Shown in pieces: positions 27,576-34,965 of a DNA stretch of 64,000 nucleotides. The number at the start of each line of letters is the position of its first letter. The stretch's first letter is position 1. Location: NCBI RefSeq assembly GCF_035968265.1, contig NZ_JAVYIM010000006.1, forward strand, positions 178,844-242,843, in the 5' to 3' direction. The position numbers and the translations under genes are program-made. A model generated the notes under the pieces. The model was not told the origin of the DNA. It saw only the letters and a list, made by a program, of their open reading frames with translations, and did not search any database. Source of the DNA: Nitrosarchaeum sp. (GTDB lineage Archaea > Thermoproteota > Nitrososphaeria > Nitrososphaerales > Nitrosopumilaceae).

Positions 27576-28068
27576 TAGAAATATACAATTACAAAAAATC
27601 ATAGATCAAAATCCTGGAATTCAATTCAGGGAAATTATGCGTTCATCCGGATTAAAAAATGGTGTTCTTAGCCACTATCTTGGTAAATTAGAAAAACATG
27701 GAATAATCAAAGTAGTACGTGGACCCAGACAGAGTAGATTTTACCCACCAAGAATTACTGAAGATGAATCAAAAATCATCAAAGCATTACGTAGACAGAC
27801 TCAAAGAGATCTTTTGCTAGCTCTAATGAAACAAGATGGTCTTGAGTTTAATGAATTAGTAAATGAAGTAGGGAAATCACCATCCACCGTGTCCTTATAT
27901 TTGTCACAGTTAGTACAAGATGAACTAGTTGAAATTAAACTTGAAAATACAAGAAAGAGATATTATATTAAATCTAGAATGGTAATAGATCAATTAATTG
28001 AAGATTATAGACCAGGATTACTTGAAAAACCAACATCGGGATTCGAAGACATATTCAACTCCTTTTAA
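27568..28068 (+). CDS. Tandem winged-helix transcriptional regulator
   Basis: About 166 residues with two winged-helix units (about 1-65 and 80-150). The first shows FREIMRSSGLKNGVLSHYLG then a wing (VVRGPRQSRFYP); the second shows FNELVNEVGKSPSTVSLYLS then RKRYYIKS. I chose ATG 27568, which overlaps the stop of the upstream membrane gene, over the GTG at 27556. Tandem HTH proteins of this kind are common archaeal regulators next to membrane partners. Target unknown; the adjacent surface-protein genes are candidates. Confidence 0.8.
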   Translation: MTDRNIQLQKIIDQNPGIQFREIMRSSGLKNGVLSHYLGKLEKHGIIKVVRGPRQSRFYPPRITEDESKIIKALRRQTQRDLLLALMKQDGLEFNELVNEVGKSPSTVSLYLSQLVQDELVEIKLENTRKRYYIKSRMVIDQLIEDYRPGLLEKPTSGFEDIFNSF

Positions 28069-28096
28069 TCTATTCCAATCAAAAATATTATTCACT

Positions 28097-29296
28097 ATGC
28101 TTGGTTTTGTATCTGCATCATTATTAATTTCTCAAGTTGCTTTTGCTGATGTCATAATACCTCCTCAAGAGTATATTGGATATTTTGATTTTGAGGGAGT
28201 CTATACTGTAGGAGGTAACGTAAAAAACCAAAATGATTATGGAGTCATTCCAACAATCACTGTTTCAGTAATTGATGGCAAAAACACATTTACTTCAACC
28301 TTACAACATGTTCCAATTCCGCCAAATACTGATATTCCGTTTAAGATAAAAATTCCTGAAGTTACAGGTGATAATCCAATATTATTAGAAGCTAATCTCA
28401 AATTTGTCAAAACAGAAAAATCTTCAATACCTATTACAATTATTTATGATAAAACACTAATCAAGCATGACGATGGTCATGTTACGGGAAGAATTTTTAA
28501 CAATGGCAATCAAACTGTCTTCAATCCAAAAATTCTTGCAATAGTTCATGGGCATGAAAAAGTCCTTGATGTTGTTCGTAATATTGAATATCTTGATAAA
28601 ATAGAACCAGGTCAAATTCTTGAATTTTCAATGTATCCTGATCCCTCAATAACTGAAGATGTATTTTTCTATAGCTGTTTTGCACCTGTGGATACTACTG
28701 TTATTCCTGTTGTTGCAAAGAAAAATGGTGGTAATTTTAATTTCAGATATGATTCTGGCGCATGGTATTCTGCAGCTAAATTCAATGATGAAGGAACAAT
28801 TCTTACAATTAGAGGGTACAATAGCTATCCTCTTGAGACTTATGCAAACTTTGAATTTCCACAAATTTCAGGCAAAGAAATTTTCAATGTGACTTTAAAT
28901 GATAAACCTGTAAACTTTATTCAAAGTATTGATGAGATGGGATTTTGGCATATTGCATTTACTGTAGAACCAACATCACAAGGAATACTGAAAATCACCG
29001 GTTTTGAAAAAGGTTTGCCTCCTGAAACTTCTGAAATTCCACAATGGGTAAAAACAAATGCTGGTTGGTTGTCTACAAATCAAATATCGGATTCAGAATT
29101 TCTTGAAGGAATAGATTTCTTATTTGATAATGGAATTGCTGTAGTATCGTCAAAAGAAATAACGGCTCAATCAAATTGGAAACTACCATCATGGATCAAA
29201 ATAACAGCAGGTTGGTGGTACGAAGATAAAATTTCAGATGATGATTTTCTAAATATGATCGAAAATCTTGTTAAACGAAAAATCATTATAGTATAA
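28097..29296 (+). CDS. Secreted beta-rich protein with two degenerate IPxWIKxxAGWW repeats
   Basis: About 399 residues from ATG 28097, whose signal peptide MLGFVSASLLISQVAFA would cleave before DVIIPP. An in-frame ATG at 27998 lies inside the upstream regulator gene and would add a basic stretch before the hydrophobic core, so the exact start is uncertain. The body is beta-rich (FxxEGxYTVGGNVKNQN-type immunoglobulin-like domains). The C-terminus has two variants of the surface repeat, IPQWVKTNAGWL and LPSWIKITAGWWY. It lacks the HG start and VVHEE motif of the neighbours. Probably a cell-surface protein. Confidence 0.75.
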   Translation: MLGFVSASLLISQVAFADVIIPPQEYIGYFDFEGVYTVGGNVKNQNDYGVIPTITVSVIDGKNTFTSTLQHVPIPPNTDIPFKIKIPEVTGDNPILLEANLKFVKTEKSSIPITIIYDKTLIKHDDGHVTGRIFNNGNQTVFNPKILAIVHGHEKVLDVVRNIEYLDKIEPGQILEFSMYPDPSITEDVFFYSCFAPVDTTVIPVVAKKNGGNFNFRYDSGAWYSAAKFNDEGTILTIRGYNSYPLETYANFEFPQISGKEIFNVTLNDKPVNFIQSIDEMGFWHIAFTVEPTSQGILKITGFEKGLPPETSEIPQWVKTNAGWLSTNQISDSEFLEGIDFLFDNGIAVVSSKEITAQSNWKLPSWIKITAGWWYEDKISDDDFLNMIENLVKRKIIIV

Positions 29297-29436
29297 AAGT
29301 AATAATGCTTTTTATTTCAATCATCAATATTGTTTTAATAACCTCAAGAACAAAATCACTTGTAAATTTTTAATTTCTTTCAACTTAATTTTTAGAATAA
29401 TCTTATTATACAAACATCGATCATATTTAATATCAA

Positions 29437-30207
29437 ATGTTTCCATTACGTGATGAAAATCCTCATCCTCCAGGATTCAAACCAAAAGTAACTTATGCAT
29501 TAATTGCAGCTAATGTTATAGTATTTCTTATAGAAATTGCATATACTGGACAATTTATTGAATTTACGAATCAAAATGCATTTTCATTATTTTACGATTG
29601 GGGTGCAGTACCAAACTGTGTTACAGGCGCAACTGTTTCTAACATAGATTTTGGACAAGGATCAACACAAATTAAATGTCCTACTGAACCATCCATCTCT
29701 CTTCTTAGTTCTACTTTTTTACATGGTGGTGCAATGCATCTTGGAGGTAATATGTTGTTTTTGTGGATATTCGGTGATAACATTGAACTAAAGTTTGGTC
29801 GATTAAAATATCTAGGAATTTATCTAATGTGGGGAATAAGTGCAGGATTAATTCACATACTTGGTGATGCTACAAGTGTAATTCCAGCAGTAGGAGCTTC
29901 TGGAGCAATATCTGGAATACTTGGTGCATATCTTGTAATGTTTCCAAGAGCAAAAATTCAGACTGTGATGATAATGGGATTCTTTATCAGAATGTTGCAT
30001 ATTCAAGCTAGATGGTTTTTGCCATTTTGGCTCGTTTTCCAAAACTTACTTCCATTTTTTATCGGTGGATTTGGTGTTGCAGGAGGTGGCGTTGCATATC
30101 TTGCTCATATTGGTGGATTTGTAGTAGGACTTGCCACTGGTTATCTATACAAGAAAACACATAGCTCTGAATACACATACGGAACACGATATGGGTACAA
30201 GGGTTAA
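29437..30207 (+). CDS. Rhomboid-family intramembrane serine protease
   Basis: A 256-residue membrane protease with about six helices. The catalytic serine S155 is in GASGAISG and the catalytic histidine H224 is in AHIGGF; the HLGGNMLFLW motif and the basic WR-type loop region of the family are present. A loop after the first helix contains two cysteines (PNCVTGA and IKCPTEP), as in many prokaryotic rhomboids. It cleaves membrane proteins within or near the bilayer; no substrate is evident nearby. A TATA-like CATATTTAATATC lies about 12-24 nt before the start. Confidence 0.93.
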   Translation: MFPLRDENPHPPGFKPKVTYALIAANVIVFLIEIAYTGQFIEFTNQNAFSLFYDWGAVPNCVTGATVSNIDFGQGSTQIKCPTEPSISLLSSTFLHGGAMHLGGNMLFLWIFGDNIELKFGRLKYLGIYLMWGISAGLIHILGDATSVIPAVGASGAISGILGAYLVMFPRAKIQTVMIMGFFIRMLHIQARWFLPFWLVFQNLLPFFIGGFGVAGGGVAYLAHIGGFVVGLATGYLYKKTHSSEYTYGTRYGYKG

Positions 30208-30246
30208 GTCTAAAGAATAAATCAATGTAACTTTTTCAAACTAATC

Positions 30247-30423
30247 ATGCCGTTGATTACAGTGTCAATGTATCCTGGAAGAACTCAACAACAAAAAGAT
30301 GAATATGCAAAAGCAATCACAAAATCTGCAGTAGAAATTCTAAAAACAAAAGAATCTCATGTCATTGTAGTTTTTGAGGATAATCCAAAAGAAAACTGGT
30401 TTCTTGCAGGAAACCAACTTTAA
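30247..30423 (+). CDS. 4-oxalocrotonate tautomerase-like small protein
   Basis: A 58-residue protein beginning MPLITVSMYPGRTQQQKDEY, the classic 4-OT start in which proline 2 becomes the N-terminal catalytic base after Met removal. The second half has the strand IVVFEDNPKENWFLAG typical of the family. Length (about 60) is right for the hexameric type. It lies 39 bases after the rhomboid gene on the same strand and may share its transcript. Substrate unknown. Confidence 0.82.
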   Translation: MPLITVSMYPGRTQQQKDEYAKAITKSAVEILKTKESHVIVVFEDNPKENWFLAGNQL

Positions 30424-30441
30424 TTATTTTTTAAAATCATG

Positions 30442-30813
30442 TCATCTGGTATTGATTTTGTATTTTTCCATTAATATTTTTTTTATCTCACTTTGATCAA
30501 ATGGCTTGCAGATTATTGCTGTGACATTAAGATCTTTTAGTTTCTGATAAGTTTCTGATGAGACATCGGCAGTTATTACAACAATCTTGGCATCAGGATC
30601 AAATTCTTTTATTTTTTCAATACCATAAAATCCATCATATCTAGGCATCATTATGTCTGTAAAAATAAGATCAGGGTGATGCTTTTCATATAATTCAGCT
30701 GCCTCTTTACCATCATATCCACACGCTAAAACGTTTAATCCCATTAGTTCTAAAATATCTGAAAATACTCTTGTAATGTTGTAGTCATCATCAATTACAA
30801 TACAATTGATCAT
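30442..30813 (-). CDS. Single-domain response regulator (CheY-like)
   Basis: A 123-residue receiver domain. The acidic triad IDDD, the phospho-acceptor Asp in LIFTDIMMP, the Thr in VVITAD and the Lys in CKPF are all present. I chose ATG 30813, which begins MINCIVIDDD; an upstream in-frame start would add 22 unrelated residues. No output domain follows. It is divergent from the histidine kinase at 30910, so the two probably form a pair. A paralog lies at 49550. Confidence 0.9.
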   Translation of the reverse strand: MINCIVIDDDYNITRVFSDILELMGLNVLACGYDGKEAAELYEKHHPDLIFTDIMMPRYDGFYGIEKIKEFDPDAKIVVITADVSSETYQKLKDLNVTAIICKPFDQSEIKKILMEKYKINTR

Positions 30814-30909
30814 AAATGTAGCCAATTGTATTATTATATAAACAAGAGTATGTCCACAGTCAAAACAAGTTGAAATCATTTTTTATAAGTGATATTTGCT
30901 GAAAACTGT

Positions 30910-32442
30910 ATGAATTTCAGTTACAAGTCAAAATTTGTTGTAGGATTTTTCATTATTATCTCTGTCATTGGTATATACGAACTATCAGTATATGAAATAA
31001 AAAAACTTCCTTTAACCTATGAATTGATTTCTGAACATGAAGGAGAAGATCGTATACTTGAGAGTATTGATGGAAAATTATCAGACACATTTTTGATCCG
31101 AGAAACTCTAAGACAGTATGTTGTAAATGTGAATAATGACATATTGGAAATCAAGGCAACTATTGTTGGAATAGACCCAACAACAAACAATGTGGTTTTT
31201 AATAATGAACAGATTTTTTTTGTTGATAGAAATACTCGAAAACATGCACAATCAAATGAGTATTTTGCTTTTCCACCAAACGTACAAAAACAAAACTATG
31301 AATTCTTTCATCCAATGATCTTTACATCTGCAACATTTGTTTTTGAAAAAACAAACAAAATAGATGATCTTGAGGTATATGACTTTTCATGCAAATACAC
31401 TGGCACTGATGTGTCTTTGGCTTTTCCACAATTTCCATCAAAAAAGATACTTTCTGATGGAAAATGTATGGTGTCAGTCGAACCGATGACTGGAATGGTT
31501 GTAACTTTTTCTAAGGAGTGGGATGATTATTTTGTTGACAATGGTATACGTGGTGCTCAGGTGGAACTTGGAGGCAAGCATACAACTGATTACTCTGAAT
31601 CCATTCTGGTTGATGGTGCCAAGTCTGCAAAATCACTTTACTATTTTTTTGACGTTGTACTTCCAATATTGATTAGTATAATTGGAATTATTGTATTGTT
31701 GGTAGTAATATTATTTGAAAAGACAAAAAACCAAACAAAATTGATAATTCAGGCTCACCATGATCTGATAAAAAAAGAAAAATTATCTACCATTGGTGAG
31801 CTGACTTCAAGAATCTCACATGACTTGAGAAATCCACTTGGTCTGATCAAGCTCACAGTTGATTCCATTGAATCAAGAATTAACAAAAAACTGGATCCAA
31901 AACTAGACGAATACATTCCAATTCTTAATGATGCAATATCTAGAATCAACCATCAGATCAATCAGGTTCTAGGTTTTGTTAAGACTACTTCTCTTGATCT
32001 GAAATTAGTTTCACTTTTACAAATGTTACATGAATCCATTACAAACACAAATGTTCCAAAAAACATCAAAGTAATATTACCAAAACATGATTTTTCATTG
32101 ATGGCAAGTAAAATTTCGTTAGAAGCTGCATTTGGAAATCTATTATCCAATTCTGTTGATGCAATAGGTCATAATAATGGAAGCATAACCATACGGGCAA
32201 AAAACGAAAAAAACAATCTGATCATAGAATTTGAAGATTCCGGTGAGGGAATATCAAAAGAAAATCTTGATAAAATATTTGAGCCACTATTTACTACAAA
32301 ACAACAAGGAACTGGACTTGGATTGGCAAGTGTAAAATCAATCATTGAGGCACATGGTGGGATGATAACCGTGACATCCCCCCCAACAATTTTTACATTA
32401 ACACTTCCAGAAAATCCAAAATCTGACATTTCTCCTATCTAA
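30910..32442 (+). CDS. Membrane sensor histidine kinase
   Basis: About 510 residues. A first helix (about 9-26), an extracellular domain of about 200 residues with two cysteines, and a second helix (about 245-270) precede a HisKA dimerisation region with the phospho-acceptor in RISHDLRNPLGLIK. The ATPase domain follows with the N box LLSNSVDAI, G1 EDSGEGIS and G2 GTGLGL. ATG 30910 was chosen because TTTATAAG at 30882-30889 sits 21-28 nt upstream, fitting a leaderless transcript. The partner is the divergent response regulator. Ligand unknown. Confidence 0.92.
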   Translation: MNFSYKSKFVVGFFIIISVIGIYELSVYEIKKLPLTYELISEHEGEDRILESIDGKLSDTFLIRETLRQYVVNVNNDILEIKATIVGIDPTTNNVVFNNEQIFFVDRNTRKHAQSNEYFAFPPNVQKQNYEFFHPMIFTSATFVFEKTNKIDDLEVYDFSCKYTGTDVSLAFPQFPSKKILSDGKCMVSVEPMTGMVVTFSKEWDDYFVDNGIRGAQVELGGKHTTDYSESILVDGAKSAKSLYYFFDVVLPILISIIGIIVLLVVILFEKTKNQTKLIIQAHHDLIKKEKLSTIGELTSRISHDLRNPLGLIKLTVDSIESRINKKLDPKLDEYIPILNDAISRINHQINQVLGFVKTTSLDLKLVSLLQMLHESITNTNVPKNIKVILPKHDFSLMASKISLEAAFGNLLSNSVDAIGHNNGSITIRAKNEKNNLIIEFEDSGEGISKENLDKIFEPLFTTKQQGTGLGLASVKSIIEAHGGMITVTSPPTIFTLTLPENPKSDISPI

Positions 32443-32443
32443 G

Positions 32444-32459
32444 ACTTGTAATAACAAGT
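32444..32459 (+). terminator. Small hairpin after the histidine kinase gene
   Basis: ACTTGT, a 4-nt loop AATA, and ACAAGT form a perfect 6-bp stem immediately after the stop codon, followed by a T-rich stretch (TTTAATTTTC). Probably a transcription end signal. Confidence 0.45.
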
Positions 32460-32558
32460 ACAGTTTAATTTTCTTCTAATCTTTATTTGTCTATTTTCTA
32501 TATTACATAGAATGATGTTAGGAATACAATAGGTCGAAAAATATGTTTTAAAAGATAA

Positions 32559-33083
32559 TTATTCTTGTTCATTGATTATGTTAAGAGTCATACTGGTTTT
32601 AATGTGAGGCAATTTTCTAATGCCCTTTGTGATTATGTTTTCCAATGTTTTGTTATTTGAAGTTTCTATCTTACAAATAACGTCATAAAATCCAAAAACT
32701 ACATCTGCTTCTTTTACTTCAGAAATGTGACTGAGGTTTTTTAATGTTGGAAATTCTTCTCCTTTGTCACAGTGAATTACCACGTATGCTTGAGCCCTAT
32801 TCTGACCAAGCATCATTCCAATTAGCTTCTCAGATGCTTGAAATAATTCTCCTGACTCTGATCTGGTTAAAGTAACTGTGGAGTGAATTTTTGGCATTTT
32901 ACGAATCACTTTAGTAACAATTTCTTGAATATTTTGTTCAGTAGGCGATTCTAATTGTATCACAATATCATAAAGACCGAGTGTACCATGAGCCTCTTTT
33001 ACTCCAACAACTTTTCTCAATGAGATGATTATTTCTTTTTCTGAACCCAAGTCACAATTTATCATGACATATGCTTTTGCCAT
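32559..33083 (-). CDS. Tandem Lrp/AsnC ligand-binding (RAM) domain protein without DNA-binding domain
   Basis: A 174-residue protein made of two RAM/ACT-like domains (about 1-80 and 95-172). Each starts with a similar strand (AYVMINCDLGSE and AYVVIHCDKGEE) and contains a G-x-YD-(I/V) signature (LGLYDIVIQLE and FGFYDVICKIE). There is no helix-turn-helix, so it cannot bind DNA as a normal Lrp does. It starts two bases after the stop of a C2H2 zinc-finger gene on the same strand, which could supply DNA binding. Likely an effector-sensing partner, possibly of amino acids. Confidence 0.85.
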   Translation of the reverse strand: MAKAYVMINCDLGSEKEIIISLRKVVGVKEAHGTLGLYDIVIQLESPTEQNIQEIVTKVIRKMPKIHSTVTLTRSESGELFQASEKLIGMMLGQNRAQAYVVIHCDKGEEFPTLKNLSHISEVKEADVVFGFYDVICKIETSNNKTLENIITKGIRKLPHIKTSMTLNIINEQE

Positions 33084-33085
33084 TT

Positions 33086-33271
33086 TTAGTGATCTTGTCT
33101 TTCACGCTTTGGTTTTGAGTGAGCCTTAATCATGTGTTTTTTTGTTCTTTCTGAATCCGTAAATTTCATGTTACAAATTCTACACTCATTTGTAAATTGA
33201 GGATCCTTTTTGAATACACTTTTCAAACTAGGAACAGCTATTTTCTTTGAAATTTTTGTTTTAAATTCCAC
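33086..33271 (-). CDS. 61-aa C2H2 zinc-finger protein
   Basis: A 61-residue basic protein with one classical C2H2 finger, C-x2-C-x12-H-x4-H, in CRICNMKFTDSE and the following KHMIKAH. The N-terminus is Lys-rich and the C-terminus is basic (KPKRERQDH), suitable for nucleic-acid binding. It is followed after two bases by the tandem RAM gene. A palindrome (site 1, 33307-33319) lies 35 nt upstream of its start, with a TATA-like TAGTATAA in between. Confidence 0.8.
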   Translation of the reverse strand: MEFKTKISKKIAVPSLKSVFKKDPQFTNECRICNMKFTDSERTKKHMIKAHSKPKRERQDH

Positions 33272-33306
33272 ATACTCACCAGAAATTAGTTATACTAAAA
33301 CATCAC

Positions 33307-33319
33307 TTAACAATGGTAA
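33307..33319. promoter_or_regulatory. Palindrome site 1 (TTAACAATGGTAA)
   Basis: One mismatch from the perfect palindrome TTAACA-A-TGTTAA found three more times within 1.5 kb. It lies 35 nt before the start codon of the C2H2 gene (minus strand), just upstream of that gene's predicted TATA box. Confidence 0.6.
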
Positions 33320-33357
33320 CTTAGTTTTTTTACATTTGATCTAAAATATAACTAAAA

Positions 33358-33481
33358 ATGCAGAAGCATATCTAGGAAAAAATCACTGTGTCTTAGGCAG
33401 TAAATGAAACTACGCATTGCTTATATGCAAATTTATGAATTCTTGGAATTTTTCCTTTGGAGTAGATATGTGCTTCTGCAT
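33358..33481. repeat. Imperfect long inverted repeat, possible small mobile element or structured RNA
   Basis: ATGCAGAAGCA at 33358-33368 is exactly mirrored by TGCTTCTGCAT at 33471-33481. Pairing continues inward with gaps: TATCTA at 33369-33374 against TAGATA near 33463-33468, and GGAAAAA at 33375-33381 against TTTTTCC near 33449-33455. The interior holds a shorter GCAT/ATGC hairpin (33414-33428). No ORF is present. This is the main content of the gene-free stretch 33272-33566. Confidence 0.6.
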
Positions 33482-33517
33482 AAGTCATGTTTTTGATCTT
33501 TGGTATTTAGATAATGC

Positions 33518-33530
33518 TTAACAATGTTAA
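33518..33530. promoter_or_regulatory. Palindrome site 2 (TTAACAATGTTAA)
   Basis: A perfect 13-bp palindrome 36 nt before the ATG at 33567. The A/T-rich CTTTTATTAAAAA between them can serve as TATA box. Confidence 0.65.
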
Positions 33531-33566
33531 TCTACTTTTATTAAAAAAATTTACGAATTTAACAAC

Positions 33567-33671
33567 ATGAAGAAAAAGGAAGACAAAGAAGATGAAAACC
33601 TTGCTTCTAAAAGAAATAATGATTGGCGGAGATTAGAAAAATTTCAAATTGGGAGAAAAAAATTTCCTTAG
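33567..33671 (+). CDS. 34-aa very basic/acidic small ORF
   Basis: A short ORF beginning MKKKEDKEDENLASKRNNDW with no recognisable domain, highly charged. Support is its position: 36 nt downstream of palindrome site 2 with an A/T-rich element between, and only three bases before the zinc-ribbon gene at 33675. It could be a real peptide, or a leader for the next gene. Confidence 0.4.
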   Translation: MKKKEDKEDENLASKRNNDWRRLEKFQIGRKKFP

Positions 33672-33674
33672 ATC

Positions 33675-33863
33675 ATGACTTATCGCTGTAATGGGATATG
33701 CGTATTGCATAAATCGGTTAGATTCTCTACTAGAAAATATGAAAACGGGCAAAAAAGATGTTCGTTTTGTTCAATATTCATTAAAACACGTAATCTGCGT
33801 TGTATTTGTTGTCATTCCCTTCTTAGAACAAAGTCACGTACAAGCAAAAACAGAACAAACTGA
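33675..33863 (+). CDS. 62-aa cysteine-rich zinc-ribbon protein, paralog of the 63.6-kb gene
   Basis: A 62-residue basic protein with cysteines in CNGIC, RCSFC and RCICC. It aligns over most of its length with the gene at 63582: both start MT-x-C-x-GIC, then R-x-x-YxxGQ(K/R)RC, FIK, a CC pair and LRTK. That conservation shows it is a genuine coding gene. The small zinc-ribbon family appears to be specific to thaumarchaea; function is unknown. It lies downstream of palindrome site 2 with the 34-aa ORF. Confidence 0.75.
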   Translation: MTYRCNGICVLHKSVRFSTRKYENGQKRCSFCSIFIKTRNLRCICCHSLLRTKSRTSKNRTN

Positions 33864-33871
33864 ATTTCACA

Positions 33872-33884
33872 TTAACAATGTTAA
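33872..33884. promoter_or_regulatory. Palindrome site 3 (TTAACAATGTTAA)
   Basis: A perfect copy. TATTATCTAAATA (33886-33898) follows as a candidate TATA element, which would place transcription start near 33922; an AAGGAG ribosome binding site at 33941-33946 then precedes TTG 33957. Confidence 0.65.
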
Positions 33885-33956
33885 GTATTATCTAAATACC
33901 TCTATACGATAGAACTGATGCATGTTATATAATTTGAAACAAGGAGTTGTCTAGAT

Positions 33957-34328
33957 TTGTTAAATGATGAAAGAAACGATATTTTGAGTTCAATGGATGA
34001 ATTTATTGAAAAAATTCAACATCTAAAGGGCATTATGTTAGGTGTTTCCTTGTCTGCCCTTATTTTGGCTCCGCTTGCAATAATTATTTCATTGTATCTT
34101 GCCACGCATCCAAAATTTTTACTTTTAATAGAGCAAGAGGGTGATTTTGGCATTTTGTTGATGATTACAGTTGTAGTGATATTGGTAACATCTGCAATAT
34201 GGTTCGTTGCGGGGTTGAGGCAGTTTAAATCGCTCAGTAAATGGAATAATCGTTACTATAACTATCTAAAGAAAAAAGAACAGCTTGATCAATCTATTTC
34301 ATCTCAATATGATCTAGATAAAGAGTAA
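33957..34328 (+). CDS. 123-aa membrane protein with two helices
   Basis: It starts with TTG at 33957, ten bases after AAGGAG. Two hydrophobic helices lie at about 24-50 and 65-88, with a charged helical N-terminus and a cytoplasmic C-terminal coiled segment (KSLSKWNNRYYNYLKKKEQ). No named family is recognised. It is controlled from palindrome site 3 and is convergent with a winged-helix gene, overlapping it by 15 bases. A link to the regulator is possible but unproven. Confidence 0.7.
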   Translation: MLNDERNDILSSMDEFIEKIQHLKGIMLGVSLSALILAPLAIIISLYLATHPKFLLLIEQEGDFGILLMITVVVILVTSAIWFVAGLRQFKSLSKWNNRYYNYLKKKEQLDQSISSQYDLDKE

Positions 34329-34649
34329 ACACCCAAGTTTGAATGATTCTTCGGAGAATTTTCCACCTCTTGGAAATAGATTTTCATATGGTTCTATGAT
34401 CTCATGACAGAAATTCATTCCTTTTTGTGTCACTTTGAAAATTGTAATAGTTCTTTTTCCTTCCGAAATTTCTTCTCTCTTGATCATTTCGTTTAATTCC
34501 AAATTATCTAAAATTCCCTTATGTTTTGATATGTTTAATCCACAAAAACTAAACAATGCTGTCTGATTTAGCTGTCCATATTCTGAAAGGGTGAGTATTA
34601 TGTCCTTTATGATGTAAATTCTATCACGATATTTGCGAGAATCAACCAT
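34314..34649 (-). CDS. 111-aa winged-helix regulator
   Basis: A single winged-helix protein of the thaumarchaeal small-regulator type: helices around YIIKDIILTLSEYGQ and QTALFSFCGLNISKHKGIL, wing RTITIFKVTQKGMNFC, and a C-terminal helix. It has four cysteines, two of which could respond to oxidants or metals. It sits in the middle of the four-palindrome cluster and is the only HTH protein there, so it is the obvious candidate to bind those sites. Length is normal for the family. Confidence 0.8.
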   Translation of the reverse strand: MVDSRKYRDRIYIIKDIILTLSEYGQLNQTALFSFCGLNISKHKGILDNLELNEMIKREEISEGKRTITIFKVTQKGMNFCHEIIEPYENLFPRGGKFSEESFKLGCLLFI

Positions 34650-34693
34650 ACATTACGTGTAATAGTTTACTTAATCTAATTTTCTAATGAATT

Positions 34694-34841
34694 TTTGAGT
34701 GTGATTTTGTAGATTGTATTTTTATGAGTTGGGAACCTTACTTAACAATGTTAATTGAGACTTATTACTGACAATTATGCAAAAAATACAATTTGATAAA
34801 ATTGCGATGTAATGACTATGGATTTGAGTGTGATTTTGTAG
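34694..34841 (+). repeat. 19-bp direct repeat (34694-34712 and 34823-34841)
   Basis: TTTGAGTGTGATTTTGTAG occurs twice, 129 nt apart. The second copy is codons for FECDFVA of the DUF1059 gene; the first is in the intergenic region in a frame that also reads FECDFV but is stopped just upstream. It looks like a fragment left by a partial duplication of the DUF1059 gene. Confidence 0.65.
34742..34754. promoter_or_regulatory. Palindrome site 4 (TTAACAATGTTAA)
   Basis: A perfect copy, 38 nt before the TTG start of the DUF1059 gene (34793), with CTTATTACT between them as a possible TATA element. It is also 92 nt upstream of the divergent winged-helix gene. Confidence 0.65.
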
Positions 34842-34954
34842 CGGAGGGTGAAATTACACAGGTAATTGAAGAATTTGGGAAACATACTGATGAAGAACAT
34901 GGCATAGATTACTCCAAAGATGCGTTAATGCAAATTATTTTGAGAAAAAAATAG
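34793..34954 (+). CDS. DUF1059-family small protein
   Basis: A 53-residue protein from TTG 34793. It matches the DUF1059 pattern: a start MIKLRCNDYGFECDFVA, then E-I-x-x-V-I-x-x-F-x-x-H-x-x-x-x-H-G (FGKHTDEEHG), with two Cys and two His that could bind metal, and an ending of about ten residues. Function of the family is unknown. The cupredoxin gene starts 11 bases after its stop, so the two are probably co-transcribed from palindrome site 4. Confidence 0.78.
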   Translation: MIKLRCNDYGFECDFVAEGEITQVIEEFGKHTDEEHGIDYSKDALMQIILRKK

Positions 34955-34965
34955 TAAGATAAACA

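Noticed and set aside
28499..28515. TTAACAATGGCAA inside the 28097 gene as a fifth palindrome site
   Set aside because: Two mismatches from the palindrome and it lies within coding sequence with no start codon near it.
33414..33428. Short GCAT/ATGC hairpin inside the long inverted repeat as a separate feature
   Set aside because: Four pairs in AT-rich DNA are expected by chance; it is mentioned only as part of the larger structure.
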